64,000 nucleotides of DNA from Rhizobiaceae bacterium (GTDB taxonomy: Bacteria; Pseudomonadota; Alphaproteobacteria; Rhizobiales; Rhizobiaceae). Under the pieces are notes generated by a model that searched no databases, was not told the DNA's origin, and was given only the letters and a program-made list of their open reading frames with translations. Shown here piece by piece: positions 1 through 10,464 of the stretch (its first letter is position 1; the number at the start of each line of letters is the position of its first letter). The position numbers were made by a program, and so were the translations under genes. The stretch lies in the NCBI GenBank assembly GCA_016742175.1, contig JACVCH010000002.1, positions 1 through 64,000 of the forward strand. Direction: 5' to 3'.

Positions 1-180
1 CGTTGGTGGATGGTGAAGTGGGGATGGTGATGGGGGAATGGTGAAGGGTGAATGGTGAATGGTGAATGGTGAATGGTGAATGGTGAATAGTGAATGGTGA
101 ATGGTCGAACTGGAAGGGAACCATAGCGGTGTCAAGCGCGCCGCCGGCTCCCATTCACCATTCACTATTCACCATTCACC
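1..180. repeat. GGTGAAT heptamer tandem array with a 30-bp inverted copy
   Basis: Positions about 40-104 are tandem GGTGAAT heptamers, one degenerate (AGTGAAT at 89-95). The 30 bases at 75-104 have an exact reverse complement at 151-180, including the degenerate unit, with a 46-base spacer. The array lies just past the stop of the RNase J gene, so transcripts of that gene would carry a long hairpin. Sequence beyond the left edge is not visible, so the full array size is unknown. Confidence 0.9.
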
Positions 181-187
181 GCGCACT

Positions 188-1858
188 TCAGCGCGTCACG
201 AACACCGTCACGATCGGCTTCTTGCCCCAGGCCTCGTTGGCGGCCGAGCGCACGGCGCGACGCGCAGCTTCCGAGACCATGTCGAGGTCCTTGCGGCGCT
301 GGCGGGGAATGCTCTCCACCGCACCGATCGCCGCGTCGAGCATGATGTCTTCCAACGCCTCACCCTTCGCATCCGTCTCGGCGACGCCGATGGCAACGAT
401 GTCCGGCTCGCCCGCCATGTCGTAGCGGTCGTCGAGGACGACGTTGAGCACGACATGACCGGCGAAGGCGAGCTTGCGCCGGTCGCGCACGCCGACTTCC
501 TGCTCCGTGCCGATGATGCGGCCATCCTTCATCAGGCGGCCGAAGGGCACCGTGTCGACGATCTCGGCGGCGCCCGGCGCAAGACGGATCATGTCGCCGT
601 TGCGCACCTGCGCCACCTCGGGAATGCCCGCGCTCGCGCCGAGCGCGCCCTGCGCCACCAGATGCGCCGCCTCGCCATGCACGGGCACTAGGATGCGCGG
701 CTTGACCCAGGAATACATCTTCAGGAGTTCGCTGCGGCGCGGATGGCCCGAGACGTGGACCAGCGCGTCGCCGTCCTCGACGATCATGATCCCCTGCTCG
801 ATGAGCTGGTTCTTGATCTCGAGGATCGCCTTCTCGTTGCCAGGGATGACGCGGGAGGAAAAGACGACCGTATCGCCCGCCGTCAGCCCGACGTGCTTCA
901 TCTCGTCGCGCGCGAGCTTGGCGAGCGCGGCGCGCGGCTCGCCCTGGCTGCCGGTGCACAGCACGACGACATTCTCGCGCGGGATGTAGCCGTAATCCTC
1001 TTCCTGCAGGAAGGGCGGCAGGCCGTCGAGATAGCCGAGTTCGCCGGCGACGTCGATGACGCGCTTCAGCGAGCGTCCGAGCACGAGCACCTGCCGGCCC
1101 GTGTCGCGCGCGGCCTCCGCGATCGAGACGATGCGGCCGACATTCGACGAGAAGGTCGTGATCGCGACGCGGCCGACGGACTTCTCGATGACGCCGCGGA
1201 TGCCTTCGCTGACCGCCTGCTCGGACGGCGAGTCGCCCTCGCGCATGGCGTTGGTCGAATCGCAGATCAGCGCCGTCACACCCTCTTCGCCGATCTGGCG
1301 GAAGCGGTTCTCGTCGGTCATCGGCGGCAGGTTCGGCGCCGGGTCGAGCTTCCAGTCGCCGGTATGGACGACCGTTCCGACTGGCGTGCGGATCGCCAGC
1401 GACACCGGCTCGGGGATCGAGTGCGTCACGGCGACGGCCTCGATCTCGAACGGACCGACCTTGAACCGCTCGCCGGCCTTGTAGATGTTCACAGGCGGCT
1501 TGACGCGCACATTGTCCGAAATGCGCTTGGCTTCCAGCATCGCCGCTGAGAACGGCGTCATCCAGACGGGCGCCTTCAGCTTCGGCCACGTGTCGAGCAG
1601 CGCGCCGTAGTGATCCTCATGCGCGTGCGTGATGACGATGCCGCGCAACCGGTCGATCTGGCTTTCGATGAAGCGCGTGTCCGGCAGCACCAGGTCGACG
1701 CCGGGCAGCGTGGGGTCCGGGAACGTCACGCCGACATCCACCACCAGCCATTCGCGCTTGGCCGCCGGCCCGAAGCCGTAGAGCGCGAAGTTCATCCCGA
1801 TTTCACCAACCCCGCCAAGCGGGCAAAAGACGAGTTCGTTCCTGTCGTCCGTGGCCAT
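188..1858 (-). CDS. rnj: Ribonuclease J
   Basis: A 556-aa metallo-beta-lactamase/beta-CASP ribonuclease that processes and degrades RNA in the cytoplasm (5'-3' exo- and endonuclease in characterised relatives). The zinc motif HAHEDH is at residues 78-83, and HTGDWKLDP, SGHPRRSEL and PVHGEAAHL match the later metal and beta-CASP motifs. Length is normal for the family. I chose the ATG at 1858, which overlaps the birA stop in TGATG; a TTG one codon upstream is also open. It is the last gene of the nuo-birA-rnj run and is probably translationally coupled to birA. Identification is firm. Confidence 0.95.
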   Translation of the reverse strand: MATDDRNELVFCPLGGVGEIGMNFALYGFGPAAKREWLVVDVGVTFPDPTLPGVDLVLPDTRFIESQIDRLRGIVITHAHEDHYGALLDTWPKLKAPVWMTPFSAAMLEAKRISDNVRVKPPVNIYKAGERFKVGPFEIEAVAVTHSIPEPVSLAIRTPVGTVVHTGDWKLDPAPNLPPMTDENRFRQIGEEGVTALICDSTNAMREGDSPSEQAVSEGIRGVIEKSVGRVAITTFSSNVGRIVSIAEAARDTGRQVLVLGRSLKRVIDVAGELGYLDGLPPFLQEEDYGYIPRENVVVLCTGSQGEPRAALAKLARDEMKHVGLTAGDTVVFSSRVIPGNEKAILEIKNQLIEQGIMIVEDGDALVHVSGHPRRSELLKMYSWVKPRILVPVHGEAAHLVAQGALGASAGIPEVAQVRNGDMIRLAPGAAEIVDTVPFGRLMKDGRIIGTEQEVGVRDRRKLAFAGHVVLNVVLDDRYDMAGEPDIVAIGVAETDAKGEALEDIMLDAAIGAVESIPRQRRKDLDMVSEAARRAVRSAANEAWGKKPIVTVFVTR

Positions 1859-2700
1859 CAATCTCCTGCTTTCCCGTCTAGGCTTGCGGATGCGACGGCG
1901 CCGAAATGAACGTCGCCGGCCGCGATCCTGATTGTGTTTCCGTCATTTTCCCGGATGACGAACCGGCATTCCTCGTCGATCGTCTCGAAGCGGCCGCGCA
2001 CCACGCGGCCTTCCGCGCGCACCGCCACCTCCGATCCGAGGCCCGCCGCCTTGGCGAGCCATTTTTCCCTGATGGCGCCAAGGCCGCGACCCGCGCGCCA
2101 CAAACGCTCATTGTCGATCCACGCGTCGGACAGCGCCAGAAACAGGTCCTGCGCGTTTATTCCCGCGCCCATCTCATTCAGCGACGTCGCCGGATAAGGC
2201 ACGTCCTGCGGGTACGTCACGACATTGACGCCGATGCCGATCACCAGCGCATAGCGCCCGGCGTCCAGCATGGCCGATTCGAGCAGGATACCCGAAAGCT
2301 TCGCGCCGTGCGCGAGAACGTCGTTCGGCCATTTGAGCTCGAAGCGCCCCCGGCCCGCGGTCGAGCCGCCATCGACGCCGATGCCGATCCGCGCATGGGG
2401 CACCACCGCCTCCAGCGCATCCGAAAGCGCGAGGCCTGCGACGAAGCCGAGCGCCGCTGCCTGTCCGAGCGGCACGTCCGGCGTCAGGAGGAGCGAGGCG
2501 GCGAGGTTGCCGCGCTGCGTCTGCCAGGGCCGGCCGCGCCGCCCGCGTCCCGCGACCTGATGGTCGGAGACGAACCAGGTGCGCACCTGCCCGCCGGCCT
2601 TCGCCCGCTCGAGCGCTTCCGCGTTGGTCGAGCCGACCGTGTCGAAGACTTCCAGACCGTAGCCGGCCGCGAGCGCCGAAGGTGCGAGCGCGAACGCCAT
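1858..2700 (-). CDS. birA: Biotin--[acetyl-CoA-carboxylase] ligase
   Basis: A 280-aa biotin protein ligase that makes biotinyl-AMP and transfers biotin to the carboxyl-carrier lysine of biotin enzymes. The biotinyl-AMP loop GRGRRGR is at about 51-57 and KWPND at 123-127. There is no N-terminal winged-helix domain, so this is the monofunctional (class I) form and should not repress a biotin operon. A Gly-rich insert (GVDGGSTAGRGRF) just before KWPND looks lineage-specific. It starts 4 bases after the nuoN stop and overlaps rnj, so it is carried as a tail of the complex I operon. Confidence 0.93.
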   Translation of the reverse strand: MAFALAPSALAAGYGLEVFDTVGSTNAEALERAKAGGQVRTWFVSDHQVAGRGRRGRPWQTQRGNLAASLLLTPDVPLGQAAALGFVAGLALSDALEAVVPHARIGIGVDGGSTAGRGRFELKWPNDVLAHGAKLSGILLESAMLDAGRYALVIGIGVNVVTYPQDVPYPATSLNEMGAGINAQDLFLALSDAWIDNERLWRAGRGLGAIREKWLAKAAGLGSEVAVRAEGRVVRGRFETIDEECRFVIRENDGNTIRIAAGDVHFGAVASASLDGKAGD

Positions 2701-2704
2701 GCCG

Positions 2705-4141
2705 TCAGAAGAAGCTGCGCGCGGCGGCCTCGGCCATGCTGCCGATCGGGCCGCCGATCAGCACGTAGAACAGAACGAACGCGCCGGACGCGCCGAGCAC
2801 GAGGCGCAGTTCGCCCGCCATCGGCACGAAACCGCCGGCCGGCTCGTCGAACCACATCAGCTTGATGATGCGCAGATAGTAGTACGCACCCACGACCGAG
2901 GCGACGACGCCGATGATCGCCAGCGGATAGAGCTGCGCCTCGATCGCGGCGAGGAAGACGTACCACTTGCCCCAGAAGCCCGCGAGCGGCGGGATGCCAG
3001 CGAGCGAGAACATCAGGATCGTCAGCACCGTCGCCATCACCGGATTGGTCGCCGACAGGCCCGCCAGTTCGTCGATCTGCTCGACATGACCTTCCTTGCG
3101 CCGCATGGCGAGAATGAAGGCGAAGGTGCCGAGCGTCATGGCGAGATAGATCAGCATGTAGATCGCGACGCCGCGCACGCCGGCCTGGCTGTTGGCCGCA
3201 AGGCCGACCAGCGCGAAGCCCATATGGGCGATCGACGAATAGGCCATCAGGCGCTTGATGTTGCGCTGGCCGATCGCGGCAAAGGCGCCGAGCGCCATCG
3301 AGGCGATGGAGATGAAGACGATGATCTGCTGCCAGTCGGGTGCGACCGGCTGGAACGCGCCGACCGTGACGCGGACCAGGAGCGCCATCGCGGCGATCTT
3401 CGGCGCAGCGGCGAAGAAGGCGGTGACCGGCGTCGGCGCACCCTCATAGACGTCCGGCGTCCACATGTGGAACGGCACGGCCGAGATCTTGAAGGCAAGG
3501 CCCGCAAGCACGAAGACGAGGCCGAAGACGAGCCCCAGCGAGCGCTCGCCGCCCGACAGCGCGGCCGCGATCTCGGTGAAGCCGGTGTTGCCGGTGTAGC
3601 CGTAGACGAGCGAGATGCCGTAGAGCAGCATGCCCGAGGACAGCGCGCCGAGGACGAAGTATTTCAAGCCGGCTTCCGTCGAGCGGACATTGTCGCGGTT
3701 GAACGCGGCGACGACGTAGAGCGCCAGCGACTGCAGTTCGAGGCCCATATAGAGCGTCAGCATGTCGTTGGCCGACACCATGATCATCATGCCGAGCGTC
3801 GCCAGCATGATCAGGACGGGATATTCGAACTTGTCGAACTTCTCCGCCTTGGCGAAGCCGACGGACATGACGAGCGTGACCACCGCGCCGATGATGGTCA
3901 GCACCTTCATGAAGCGGGAGAACGGATCGGCGACGAAGGCGCCGCCGAAGCCTTGGCCGTAGTCCGAAAAGAGCAGCATCCACGCACCGACGCCGATCAG
4001 GACCGCGACGGCAAGGCCCGTCACCGTCATGTTGGCGCGCGGTCCGGAAAAGACGCCGATCATCAGGAGAACCATGGCGCCGATCGCCATGATGATCTCC
4101 GGCGTGACGAAGGCGAGGCTCTGGGACAGGTCTAGGGTCAT
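2705..4141 (-). CDS. nuoN: NADH-quinone oxidoreductase subunit N
   Basis: A 478-aa polytopic inner-membrane protein of the Mrp-antiporter family and one of the three large proton-pumping subunits of complex I. Conserved stretches include [19 protein letters not shown] and the [14 protein letters not shown] segment with the key lysine and histidine of the channel. Length is normal (E. coli 485). It is the last nuo gene, 15 bases after nuoM, and leads directly into birA. Confidence 0.97.
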   Translation of the reverse strand: MTLDLSQSLAFVTPEIIMAIGAMVLLMIGVFSGPRANMTVTGLAVAVLIGVGAWMLLFSDYGQGFGGAFVADPFSRFMKVLTIIGAVVTLVMSVGFAKAEKFDKFEYPVLIMLATLGMMIMVSANDMLTLYMGLELQSLALYVVAAFNRDNVRSTEAGLKYFVLGALSSGMLLYGISLVYGYTGNTGFTEIAAALSGGERSLGLVFGLVFVLAGLAFKISAVPFHMWTPDVYEGAPTPVTAFFAAAPKIAAMALLVRVTVGAFQPVAPDWQQIIVFISIASMALGAFAAIGQRNIKRLMAYSSIAHMGFALVGLAANSQAGVRGVAIYMLIYLAMTLGTFAFILAMRRKEGHVEQIDELAGLSATNPVMATVLTILMFSLAGIPPLAGFWGKWYVFLAAIEAQLYPLAIIGVVASVVGAYYYLRIIKLMWFDEPAGGFVPMAGELRLVLGASGAFVLFYVLIGGPIGSMAEAAARSFF

Positions 4142-4156
4142 GGTCTTTTCCGCGCC

Positions 4157-5686
4157 TTACTGCTGCGCTGCGGTCTGGAGGCCCGCCGATGCGGCGGCTT
4201 CGGCCGCCTCGATCGACAGGTTCACATTGTTGACGAGCGCCTCCACCGAGGCCGCCGTCACGTCGAAGATCGGGGCCGGATAGACGCCGAACAGGATGAC
4301 GAGCGCGACCAGCGGATAGATGATCGCCTTCTCGCGGCCCGACAGGTCGAGCATGCTCTTCAGGCTCTCCTTGGTCAGCGCGCCGTAGATGACGCGGCGG
4401 TAGAGCCACAGCGCATAGGCGGCCGAGAGGATGACGCCGAGTGTCGCCACCAGCGCGACCAACGTGTTGACCTGAAACACGCCGAGCAGCGTCAGGAACT
4501 CGCCGACGAAGCCGGACGTGCCCGGCAGGCCGACATTCGCCATCGTCAGGATCAGGAACACCACCGCATATTTCGGCATGTTGTTGACGAGGCCGCCATA
4601 GGCGGAAATCTCGCGGGTGTGCATCCGGTCGTAGACGACCCCGACGCACAGGAACAGCGCGCCCGACACGAGGCCGTGGCTGAGCATCTGGAAGATGCCG
4701 CCCTGGATGCCTTCGGGGTTCATCGCAAAGATGCCCATGGTCACGTAGCCCATGTGGGCGACCGACGAATAGGCGATCAGCTTCTTGATGTCCTCCTGCA
4801 TCAGCGCGACCAGCGAGGTGTAGACGATCGCGATCGCCGACAGCCAGAAGATCAGCGGCTGGAAGTAGATGGACGCGTCCGTGAACATCGGCAGCGAGAA
4901 GCGCAGGAAGCCGTAGCCGCCCATCTTCAGGAGAACGGCCGCCAGGATCACCGATCCGGCCGTCGGCGCCTCGACGTGGGCGTCCGGCAGCCAGGTATGG
5001 ACCGGCCACATCGGCATCTTGACCGCGAAGGAGGCGAAGAAGGCGAGCCACAGCCATTGCTGCATGCCGACGGGGAAGTCGTGCGTCATCAGCGTCGGGA
5101 TGTCGGTCGTGCCGGCTTCCCAAAACATCGCCATGATGGCGAGCATCATCAGCACCGAGCCGAGGAGCGTATAGAGGAAGAACTTGAATGAGGCGTAGAC
5201 GCGCCGCTTGCCGCCCCACACGCCGATGATGATGAACATCGGGATCAGCACGGCTTCGAAGAAGACGTAGAAGAGCACGAGGTCGAGCGCGCAGAACACG
5301 CCGATCATCAGCGTTTCCAGGATCAGGAACGCGATCATGTATTCCTTGACGCGCTTCTCGATCGCCTGCCACGAGGCCAGGATGCAGATCGGCATCAGGA
5401 AGGTCGTCAGGATGACGAACAGCATCGAGATGCCGTCGACGCCGAGATGATAGGAGATGCCGGAATCCAGCCACTCCACCTTCTCGACCATCTGGAAGCC
5501 GGGATTCGCGTTGTCAAAGCCGAGCCAGATGAAGATCGAGAGCAGGAAGGTGAAGACGGTCGTCAGGAGCGCGACGTTGCGGATGTTGCGGCGCGCGGAA
5601 TTGCCCTCGTCCCGGATCAAGAGGATCAGGAACGCGCCGACCAGCGGCAGGAAGGTGACCGTGGAAAGAATGGGCCAGTCGGTCAT
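4157..5686 (-). CDS. nuoM: NADH-quinone oxidoreductase subunit M
   Basis: A 509-aa antiporter-like membrane subunit of complex I. Visible family segments are [20 protein letters not shown] and [17 protein letters not shown] chose the ATG at 5686 (MTDWPIL), which shares one base with the nuoL stop (TGATG) and has GGGAG upstream; the open frame continues nine codons further into nuoL, but this extension is not family-like. It pumps protons with NuoL and NuoN in the membrane arm. Confidence 0.96.
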   Translation of the reverse strand: MTDWPILSTVTFLPLVGAFLILLIRDEGNSARRNIRNVALLTTVFTFLLSIFIWLGFDNANPGFQMVEKVEWLDSGISYHLGVDGISMLFVILTTFLMPICILASWQAIEKRVKEYMIAFLILETLMIGVFCALDLVLFYVFFEAVLIPMFIIIGVWGGKRRVYASFKFFLYTLLGSVLMMLAIMAMFWEAGTTDIPTLMTHDFPVGMQQWLWLAFFASFAVKMPMWPVHTWLPDAHVEAPTAGSVILAAVLLKMGGYGFLRFSLPMFTDASIYFQPLIFWLSAIAIVYTSLVALMQEDIKKLIAYSSVAHMGYVTMGIFAMNPEGIQGGIFQMLSHGLVSGALFLCVGVVYDRMHTREISAYGGLVNNMPKYAVVFLILTMANVGLPGTSGFVGEFLTLLGVFQVNTLVALVATLGVILSAAYALWLYRRVIYGALTKESLKSMLDLSGREKAIIYPLVALVILFGVYPAPIFDVTAASVEALVNNVNLSIEAAEAAASAGLQTAAQQ

Positions 5687-7671
5687 CAGAAGGAACTCCC
5701 GAGCATCATCCACGTGACGAGCGCGGCGATGCCAATCAGCATGGCGAAGGCGTAGTGGTAGAGGTAGCCGGTCTGCAGCTTGACGACGCGGTTGGTCACG
5801 TCGACGACGCGCGCGGAGATGCCGTCAGGGCCGAGGCCGTCGATCACCTTGCCGTCGCCGGTCTTCCACAGAAAGCGGCCGAGACGCATGGCCGGGCGGA
5901 CGAACAGGAAGTCGTAGAGCTCGTCGAAATACCACTTGTTCAGGAGGAACTGGTAGAGGCCGTGGTGGCGCGCGGCGAGTTCGCGCGGCTTTTCGGGCGA
6001 GCGGATGTAGAAATCGTAGGCCGTCAGGAAGCCGACGACCATGGCGAGGAACGGCGAGGCCTTCACCCAGAACGGCACTTCGTGGAACTCGTGGAGAATG
6101 TGGTTCTCCTCGGCCATGAAGATCGCGCCCTTCCAGAAGGCATCATAGCTGTCGCCGACGAAGAAGCCGTAGAAGAGCACGCCCGCGAACAGCGCACCGA
6201 CGGCGAGGATGTAGAGCGGCACCAGCATGACCGGCGGCGATTCGTGAACGTGGTGCATGACGTCCGCGGTCGCGCGCGGCTTGCCGTGGAAGGTCATGAA
6301 GATCAGGCGCCACGAATAGAAGCTGGTGAAGACGGCCGCGATGACGAGCAGCACGAAGGCGGGACCCGCGAACGCGTTGTGGCCCGCGAACGCGCCCTCG
6401 ACGATGGCGTCCTTCGAGAAGAAGCCGGCGGTGCCGATCATCGTCGCGGGAATGCCGACGCCCGTCAGCGCGATCGTGCCGATGATCATCATCCAGTAGG
6501 TGCGGGGGATGAGACGGCGAAGGCCGCCCATGCGGCGCATGTCCTGCTCGTCCGAGACGGCATGGATGACCGAGCCGGAGCCCAGGAACAGAAGCGCCTT
6601 GAAGAAGGCGTGCGTGAACAGGTGGAAGATCGCGGCGGCGTAGAAGCCGGTGCCGATCGCCACGAACATGTAGCCGAGCTGCGAGCAGGTCGAGTAGGCG
6701 ATGACGCGCTTGATGTCGTTCTGGACGAGGCCGACGGTCGCGGCGAAGAAGGCCGTGATCGCGCCGATGAAGGTGACGACGAGCAGCGCCGTGTGGCTGA
6801 GCTCGAAGATCGGCGACAGGCGCGCCAGCATGAAGACGCCGGCGGTAACCATCGTCGCCGCATGGATCAGCGCGGAGACCGGCGTCGGGCCTTCCATCGC
6901 GTCCGGCAACCAGGTGTGCAGCGGCACCTGCGCCGACTTGCCCATCGCGCCCATGAAGAGCAGGAGGCAGATGACGGTGACGGCCGCCGTCTGGTCGAGG
7001 CCGTAGCCGAGGAAGGTCCAGACCGCCTCACCCGCTTCCGCGCCTTCGACAGGGGCCATCGTCGCGGCAGTCGCGAAGATCGTGTCGAAATTGACCGAAC
7101 CGAACAGGACGAACACGCCGAAGATGCCGAGCGCGAAGCCGAAGTCGCCGACGCGGTTGACGACGAACGCCTTCATCGCGGCCGCGTTCGCCGAGGGCTT
7201 CTTGTACCAGAAACCGATCAGCAGATAGGACGCGAGGCCCACGCCCTCCCAGCCGAAAAACATCTGGACGAGGTTGTCCGACGTCACCAGCATCAGCATG
7301 GCGAAGGTGAAGAGCGACAAATAGGCGAAGAAGCGCGGCCGATGCGGATCGTGGTGCATGTAGCCGATCGAATAGATGTGGACGAGCGCCGACACCGTGT
7401 TCACGACGACGAGCATCACCGCCGTCAGCGTGTCGATCCTGAGCGCCCAGGACGCGTCGAGCGCGCCCGACTGGATGAAGCGCAGAACCGGCACGGTGAA
7501 GCTTTCCGTGTCGCCGAGCGCGACCTGGAAGAAGGCGACCCAGGACAGGACCGCCGAAATCACCAGGAAACCGGACGTCACATATTCCGACGCCTTGGCG
7601 CCGCTCGCGCGGCCGCCGAGGCCGGCGATCAGGAAGCCGAGAAGCGGAAGAAAGACGATGGCGTGATACAT
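5686..7671 (-). CDS. nuoL: NADH-quinone oxidoreductase subunit L
   Basis: A 661-aa membrane subunit, the distal antiporter-like subunit of complex I with the long lateral helix at its C-terminus. Family motifs include [48 protein letters not shown] in two blocks, and [18 protein letters not shown]. Length is within the usual range. It begins 8 bases after nuoK and overlaps nuoM by one base, indicating tight coupling. Confidence 0.97.
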   Translation of the reverse strand: MYHAIVFLPLLGFLIAGLGGRASGAKASEYVTSGFLVISAVLSWVAFFQVALGDTESFTVPVLRFIQSGALDASWALRIDTLTAVMLVVVNTVSALVHIYSIGYMHHDPHRPRFFAYLSLFTFAMLMLVTSDNLVQMFFGWEGVGLASYLLIGFWYKKPSANAAAMKAFVVNRVGDFGFALGIFGVFVLFGSVNFDTIFATAATMAPVEGAEAGEAVWTFLGYGLDQTAAVTVICLLLFMGAMGKSAQVPLHTWLPDAMEGPTPVSALIHAATMVTAGVFMLARLSPIFELSHTALLVVTFIGAITAFFAATVGLVQNDIKRVIAYSTCSQLGYMFVAIGTGFYAAAIFHLFTHAFFKALLFLGSGSVIHAVSDEQDMRRMGGLRRLIPRTYWMMIIGTIALTGVGIPATMIGTAGFFSKDAIVEGAFAGHNAFAGPAFVLLVIAAVFTSFYSWRLIFMTFHGKPRATADVMHHVHESPPVMLVPLYILAVGALFAGVLFYGFFVGDSYDAFWKGAIFMAEENHILHEFHEVPFWVKASPFLAMVVGFLTAYDFYIRSPEKPRELAARHHGLYQFLLNKWYFDELYDFLFVRPAMRLGRFLWKTGDGKVIDGLGPDGISARVVDVTNRVVKLQTGYLYHYAFAMLIGIAALVTWMMLGSSF

Positions 7672-7678
7672 GAGCCCC

Positions 7679-7987
7679 TCAGCCCTTCATCAGATTGACG
7701 TCTTCGACCGCGATCGAGCCGCGGTTGCGGAAGAAGACGACGAGAATTGCAAGACCGATGGCGGCTTCGGCCGCGGCGACGGTCAGGACGAACAGTGCGA
7801 ACACCTGGCCGACGAGGTCGCCCAGCGCCGCGGAGAACGCGACGAAGTTGATGTTGACGGCGAGCAGGATCAGCTCGACCGACATCAGGATGACGATGAC
7901 GTTCTTGCGGTTCAGGAAGATGCCGAAGACGCCGAGCGTGAAGAGCAGCGCCGAGACGGTCAGATAATGTGCGATGCCGATTTCCAT
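7679..7987 (-). CDS. nuoK: NADH-quinone oxidoreductase subunit K
   Basis: A 102-aa protein with three predicted membrane helices, the standard NuoK size. It begins [19 protein letters not shown] and carries the conserved glutamate in [11 protein letters not shown] and a second in [10 protein letters not shown], both needed for proton transfer. The ATG at 7987 overlaps the nuoJ stop by one base. A longer open frame upstream is only a shadow of nuoJ. Confidence 0.97.
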   Translation of the reverse strand: MEIGIAHYLTVSALLFTLGVFGIFLNRKNVIVILMSVELILLAVNINFVAFSAALGDLVGQVFALFVLTVAAAEAAIGLAILVVFFRNRGSIAVEDVNLMKG

Positions 7988-8607
7988 CAAAGACCCCTGC
8001 CCGTTTCGACCTTCTTGATCTCGATCGCGGTTTCCGGCGTGCGGCGGACCTGCGTGGTGATGTCCTGCCGCTTGACGCCCGCCTTGTGGTGCAGCGTCAG
8101 GACGATCGCGCCGATCATGGCGACGAGCAGGATCAGCCCGGCGATCTGGAAGAAGTAGATGTAGTCCGTATAGAGAATGTCGCCGAGCGCCGCTGTGTTG
8201 TGGCGCGCCGCGGCATCGGGAATGGGCTGCGCGATCTGGGTGCCGATCTCCGGCGCGAACGCGTAGCCGCCGGCGACGATGATCAGTTCGGCCGCGAGGA
8301 TGCTGCCGACCAGGCCGCCGATCGGCGCATAGTGCAGCGCCCCCCGCTTCAGGCTGGCGAAGTCGACGTCCAGCATCATGACGACGAACAGGAACAGGAC
8401 CGCCACGGCGCCGACATAAACGATGAGCAGGATCATCGCCAGGAACTCGGCGCCCGTCAGAAGGAACAGCCCGGCCGCGTTGAAGAAGGTCAGGATCAGA
8501 TAGAGCACGGAATGCACGGGATTGCGGGCCGCAATCACCATGAATGCCGCACCCACCATTATGAAGGCGAACACGTAGAAGAAGATCGCCTCTAGTCCTG
8601 TCAGCAT
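7987..8607 (-). CDS. nuoJ: NADH-quinone oxidoreductase subunit J
   Basis: A 206-aa membrane subunit of complex I with about five hydrophobic segments. [20 protein letters not shown] and [20 protein letters not shown] (in parts) are the usual NuoJ signatures; the latter includes the pi-bulge helix involved in coupling. The C-terminus is polar and rich in basic residues. It follows nuoI after a 115-base gap, the longest inside the operon. Confidence 0.96.
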   Translation of the reverse strand: MLTGLEAIFFYVFAFIMVGAAFMVIAARNPVHSVLYLILTFFNAAGLFLLTGAEFLAMILLIVYVGAVAVLFLFVVMMLDVDFASLKRGALHYAPIGGLVGSILAAELIIVAGGYAFAPEIGTQIAQPIPDAAARHNTAALGDILYTDYIYFFQIAGLILLVAMIGAIVLTLHHKAGVKRQDITTQVRRTPETAIEIKKVETGRGL

Positions 8608-8630
8608 GGGTTCCCCCGGATTTCATCGAA

Positions 8631-8650
8631 GGCCGGGGATCATCCCGGCC
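8631..8650. other. GC-rich hairpin between nuoI and nuoJ
   Basis: GGCCGGG at 8631-8637 and CCCGGCC at 8644-8650 form a perfect 7-bp stem with a 6-base loop (GATCAT). It sits in the only sizeable gap of the operon (8608-8722). No T-run follows on the minus strand, so it is not a standard terminator; it could stabilise or divide the mRNA. Confidence 0.5.
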
Positions 8651-8722
8651 ATTGGCGTCGGCCTGCATCCGAAGCCGCGTGTCTCTTAGACGGAAGGCGT
8701 GCTTCCGTCCACTCTCCAAGCC

Positions 8723-9214
8723 TTAGCGATAGGGCGAGTCGATCGCGATGTTGCGCGCCAGTTCGCGCTCCCACCGGTCGCCGTTCGCGAGCAGCTTGTC
8801 CTTGTCGTAGTAGAGCTCCTCACGGGTCTCCGTGGCGAACTCGAAATTGGGTCCCTCGACGATGGCGTCGACCGGGCAGGCTTCCTGGCAAAAGCCGCAA
8901 TAGATGCACTTCACCATGTCGATGTCGTAGCGCACGGTGCGGCGCGTGCCGTCGTTGCGGCGCGGGCCGGCCTCGATGGTGATGGCCTGCGCGGGGCAGA
9001 TCGCCTCGCACAGCTTGCAGGCGATGCAGCGCTCTTCTCCATTGGGGTAGCGGCGCAGCGCATGTTCGCCGCGAAATCGCGCGCTGGTCGGGCCCTTCTC
9101 GAACGGATAGTTCAACGTGCCCTTGGGCGCGAAGAACTGGCGCATCGACAGGAAGAAGGCCTTCACGAACTCCAGGAGGAGCAGCGATTTCGCGGCCTGG
9201 GCAAGAGCTGACAT
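8723..9214 (-). CDS. nuoI: NADH-quinone oxidoreductase subunit I
   Basis: A 163-aa peripheral-arm subunit carrying clusters N6a and N6b, which pass electrons to N2 in NuoB. Two complete ferredoxin motifs are visible: C63, C66, C69, C73 ([11 protein letters not shown]) and C103, C106, C109, C113 ([11 protein letters not shown]), each followed by proline. The size is normal for alphaproteobacteria. It lies two bases after the small membrane ORF and is followed by the gap with the hairpin. Confidence 0.97.
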   Translation of the reverse strand: MSALAQAAKSLLLLEFVKAFFLSMRQFFAPKGTLNYPFEKGPTSARFRGEHALRRYPNGEERCIACKLCEAICPAQAITIEAGPRRNDGTRRTVRYDIDMVKCIYCGFCQEACPVDAIVEGPNFEFATETREELYYDKDKLLANGDRWERELARNIAIDSPYR

Positions 9215-9216
9215 CT

Positions 9217-9408
9217 TCAGTCTCCGAACACGTACGGGGCTACGAAGTAGCCGATGACCGGGAGCAGCACCAACTGGGTGAACCCGGCAACATTGAGTGC
9301 GGTCTTCGTCTCGGCGAGATCGACGCGCGTGGCCAGAAGCCGCAGGAACGCGAAATCGACGAGTGCGATTCCCAGTCCCACGAGGCCTCCGATCAGCGCG
9401 ATGCTCAT
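9217..9408 (-). CDS. Small membrane protein encoded between nuoH and nuoI
   Basis: A 63-aa ORF ([20 protein letters not shown]...) with two hydrophobic segments (about residues 3-25 and 39-60) separated by a charged loop with RVDLAETKT. Its ATG overlaps the nuoH stop by four bases (ATGA), and its stop is two bases before nuoI, so it is embedded in the operon and probably translated. I do not recognise a named family. It is not one of the 14 core subunits; position suggests an accessory or assembly role in complex I, which is inference. Confidence 0.75.
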   Translation of the reverse strand: MSIALIGGLVGLGIALVDFAFLRLLATRVDLAETKTALNVAGFTQLVLLPVIGYFVAPYVFGD

Positions 9409-10454
9409 GCCGCCATCGCTTCCCACAATTTGATGAAGCTCGCGGTCGCGACCACCATGAAGAGCGAGATGGGCAGGAACACCTTCCAGCCGAGGCGCAT
9501 CAACTGGTCGTAGCGGTAGCGCGGCACGAACGCCTTCACCATGGCGAACATGAAGAAGACGAAGCAGACCTTGATCAGGAACCAGATCACGCCCGGAACC
9601 CAAGTGAACGGCGCGAAGTCGAAGGGCGGCAGCCATCCACCGAGGAACAGGATGGTGGTGAGCGCGCACATCAGCACGATCGCGACATATTCGCCGAGGA
9701 AGAAGAGCAGGAACGGCGTCGAGGAATATTCGATCATGTGACCGGCGACGAGTTCCGATTCGGCTTCCACCAGATCGAAGGGCGGCCGGTTCGTCTCGGC
9801 CAGCGCCGAGATGAAGAAGATCACGAACATCGGGAACAGCACGATGAAGTGCCAGTCGAGGAACGAGCCCGGCAGGCCGAGCATCGTGCCGAGGCCGGTC
9901 TGCTGCGCCAGCACGATGTGCGACAGGTTCAAGGAGCCGACCAGCAGCAGCACGGTGACGATGACGAAGCCGATCGAGACCTCGTAGGACACCATCTGCG
10001 CGGCCGAGCGAAGCGCGCCGAGGAAGGGATACTTCGAGTTCGAGGCCCAGCCGCCCATCAAGACGCCGTAGACTTCGAGCGAAGCGATGGCGAAGACGAA
10101 GAGGATGCCGACATTGACGTCGGCGATCGCCCAGCCGTTTGCGACCGGGATGACCGCCCAGGCCGAGATCGCCAGCACCGCCGTCACCAGCGGGGCGAGC
10201 AGGAACACACCCTTGTTGGCGCCGGACGGAATGACCGGCTCCTTGAAGACGAACTTCAACAGATCGGCGAACGCCTGCAAGAGCCCCCACGGACCGACGA
10301 CGTTCGGGCCACGGCGAAGCTGCACCGCCGCCCAGATCTTGCGGTCGGCATAAAGCAGATAGGCGACGAGGATCAGCAGAACGACGATCAGCACGACCGA
10401 CTGCAGGAGAATCAGCAGCCCGGGGCCGACATAGGTCGAGAAAAAAGTGTCCAT
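9405..10454 (-). CDS. nuoH: NADH-quinone oxidoreductase subunit H
   Basis: A 349-aa membrane subunit at the quinone-site junction of complex I. Recognisable segments are [40 protein letters not shown] (split around EAE) and [16 protein letters not shown], with the conserved acidic residues of the quinone channel. Eight or nine membrane helices are expected. It starts 10 bases after nuoG and overlaps the small downstream ORF. Confidence 0.97.
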   Translation of the reverse strand: MDTFFSTYVGPGLLILLQSVVLIVVLLILVAYLLYADRKIWAAVQLRRGPNVVGPWGLLQAFADLLKFVFKEPVIPSGANKGVFLLAPLVTAVLAISAWAVIPVANGWAIADVNVGILFVFAIASLEVYGVLMGGWASNSKYPFLGALRSAAQMVSYEVSIGFVIVTVLLLVGSLNLSHIVLAQQTGLGTMLGLPGSFLDWHFIVLFPMFVIFFISALAETNRPPFDLVEAESELVAGHMIEYSSTPFLLFFLGEYVAIVLMCALTTILFLGGWLPPFDFAPFTWVPGVIWFLIKVCFVFFMFAMVKAFVPRYRYDQLMRLGWKVFLPISLFMVVATASFIKLWEAMAA

Positions 10455-10464
10455 TGCCCCTGCC

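Noticed and set aside
1-104. CRISPR array at the left edge
   Set aside because: The units are uninterrupted 7-base tandem repeats with no spacers of regular length and no cas genes nearby.
2699-4135. Long open frame on the plus strand opposite nuoN, and many like it (for example 10888-12696, 19319-22888, 27903-30992 minus, 59250-61070 minus)
   Set aside because: High-GC codon bias leaves antisense frames open; the translations are Arg/His/Asp-rich, have no family motifs, and lie opposite clearly conserved genes.
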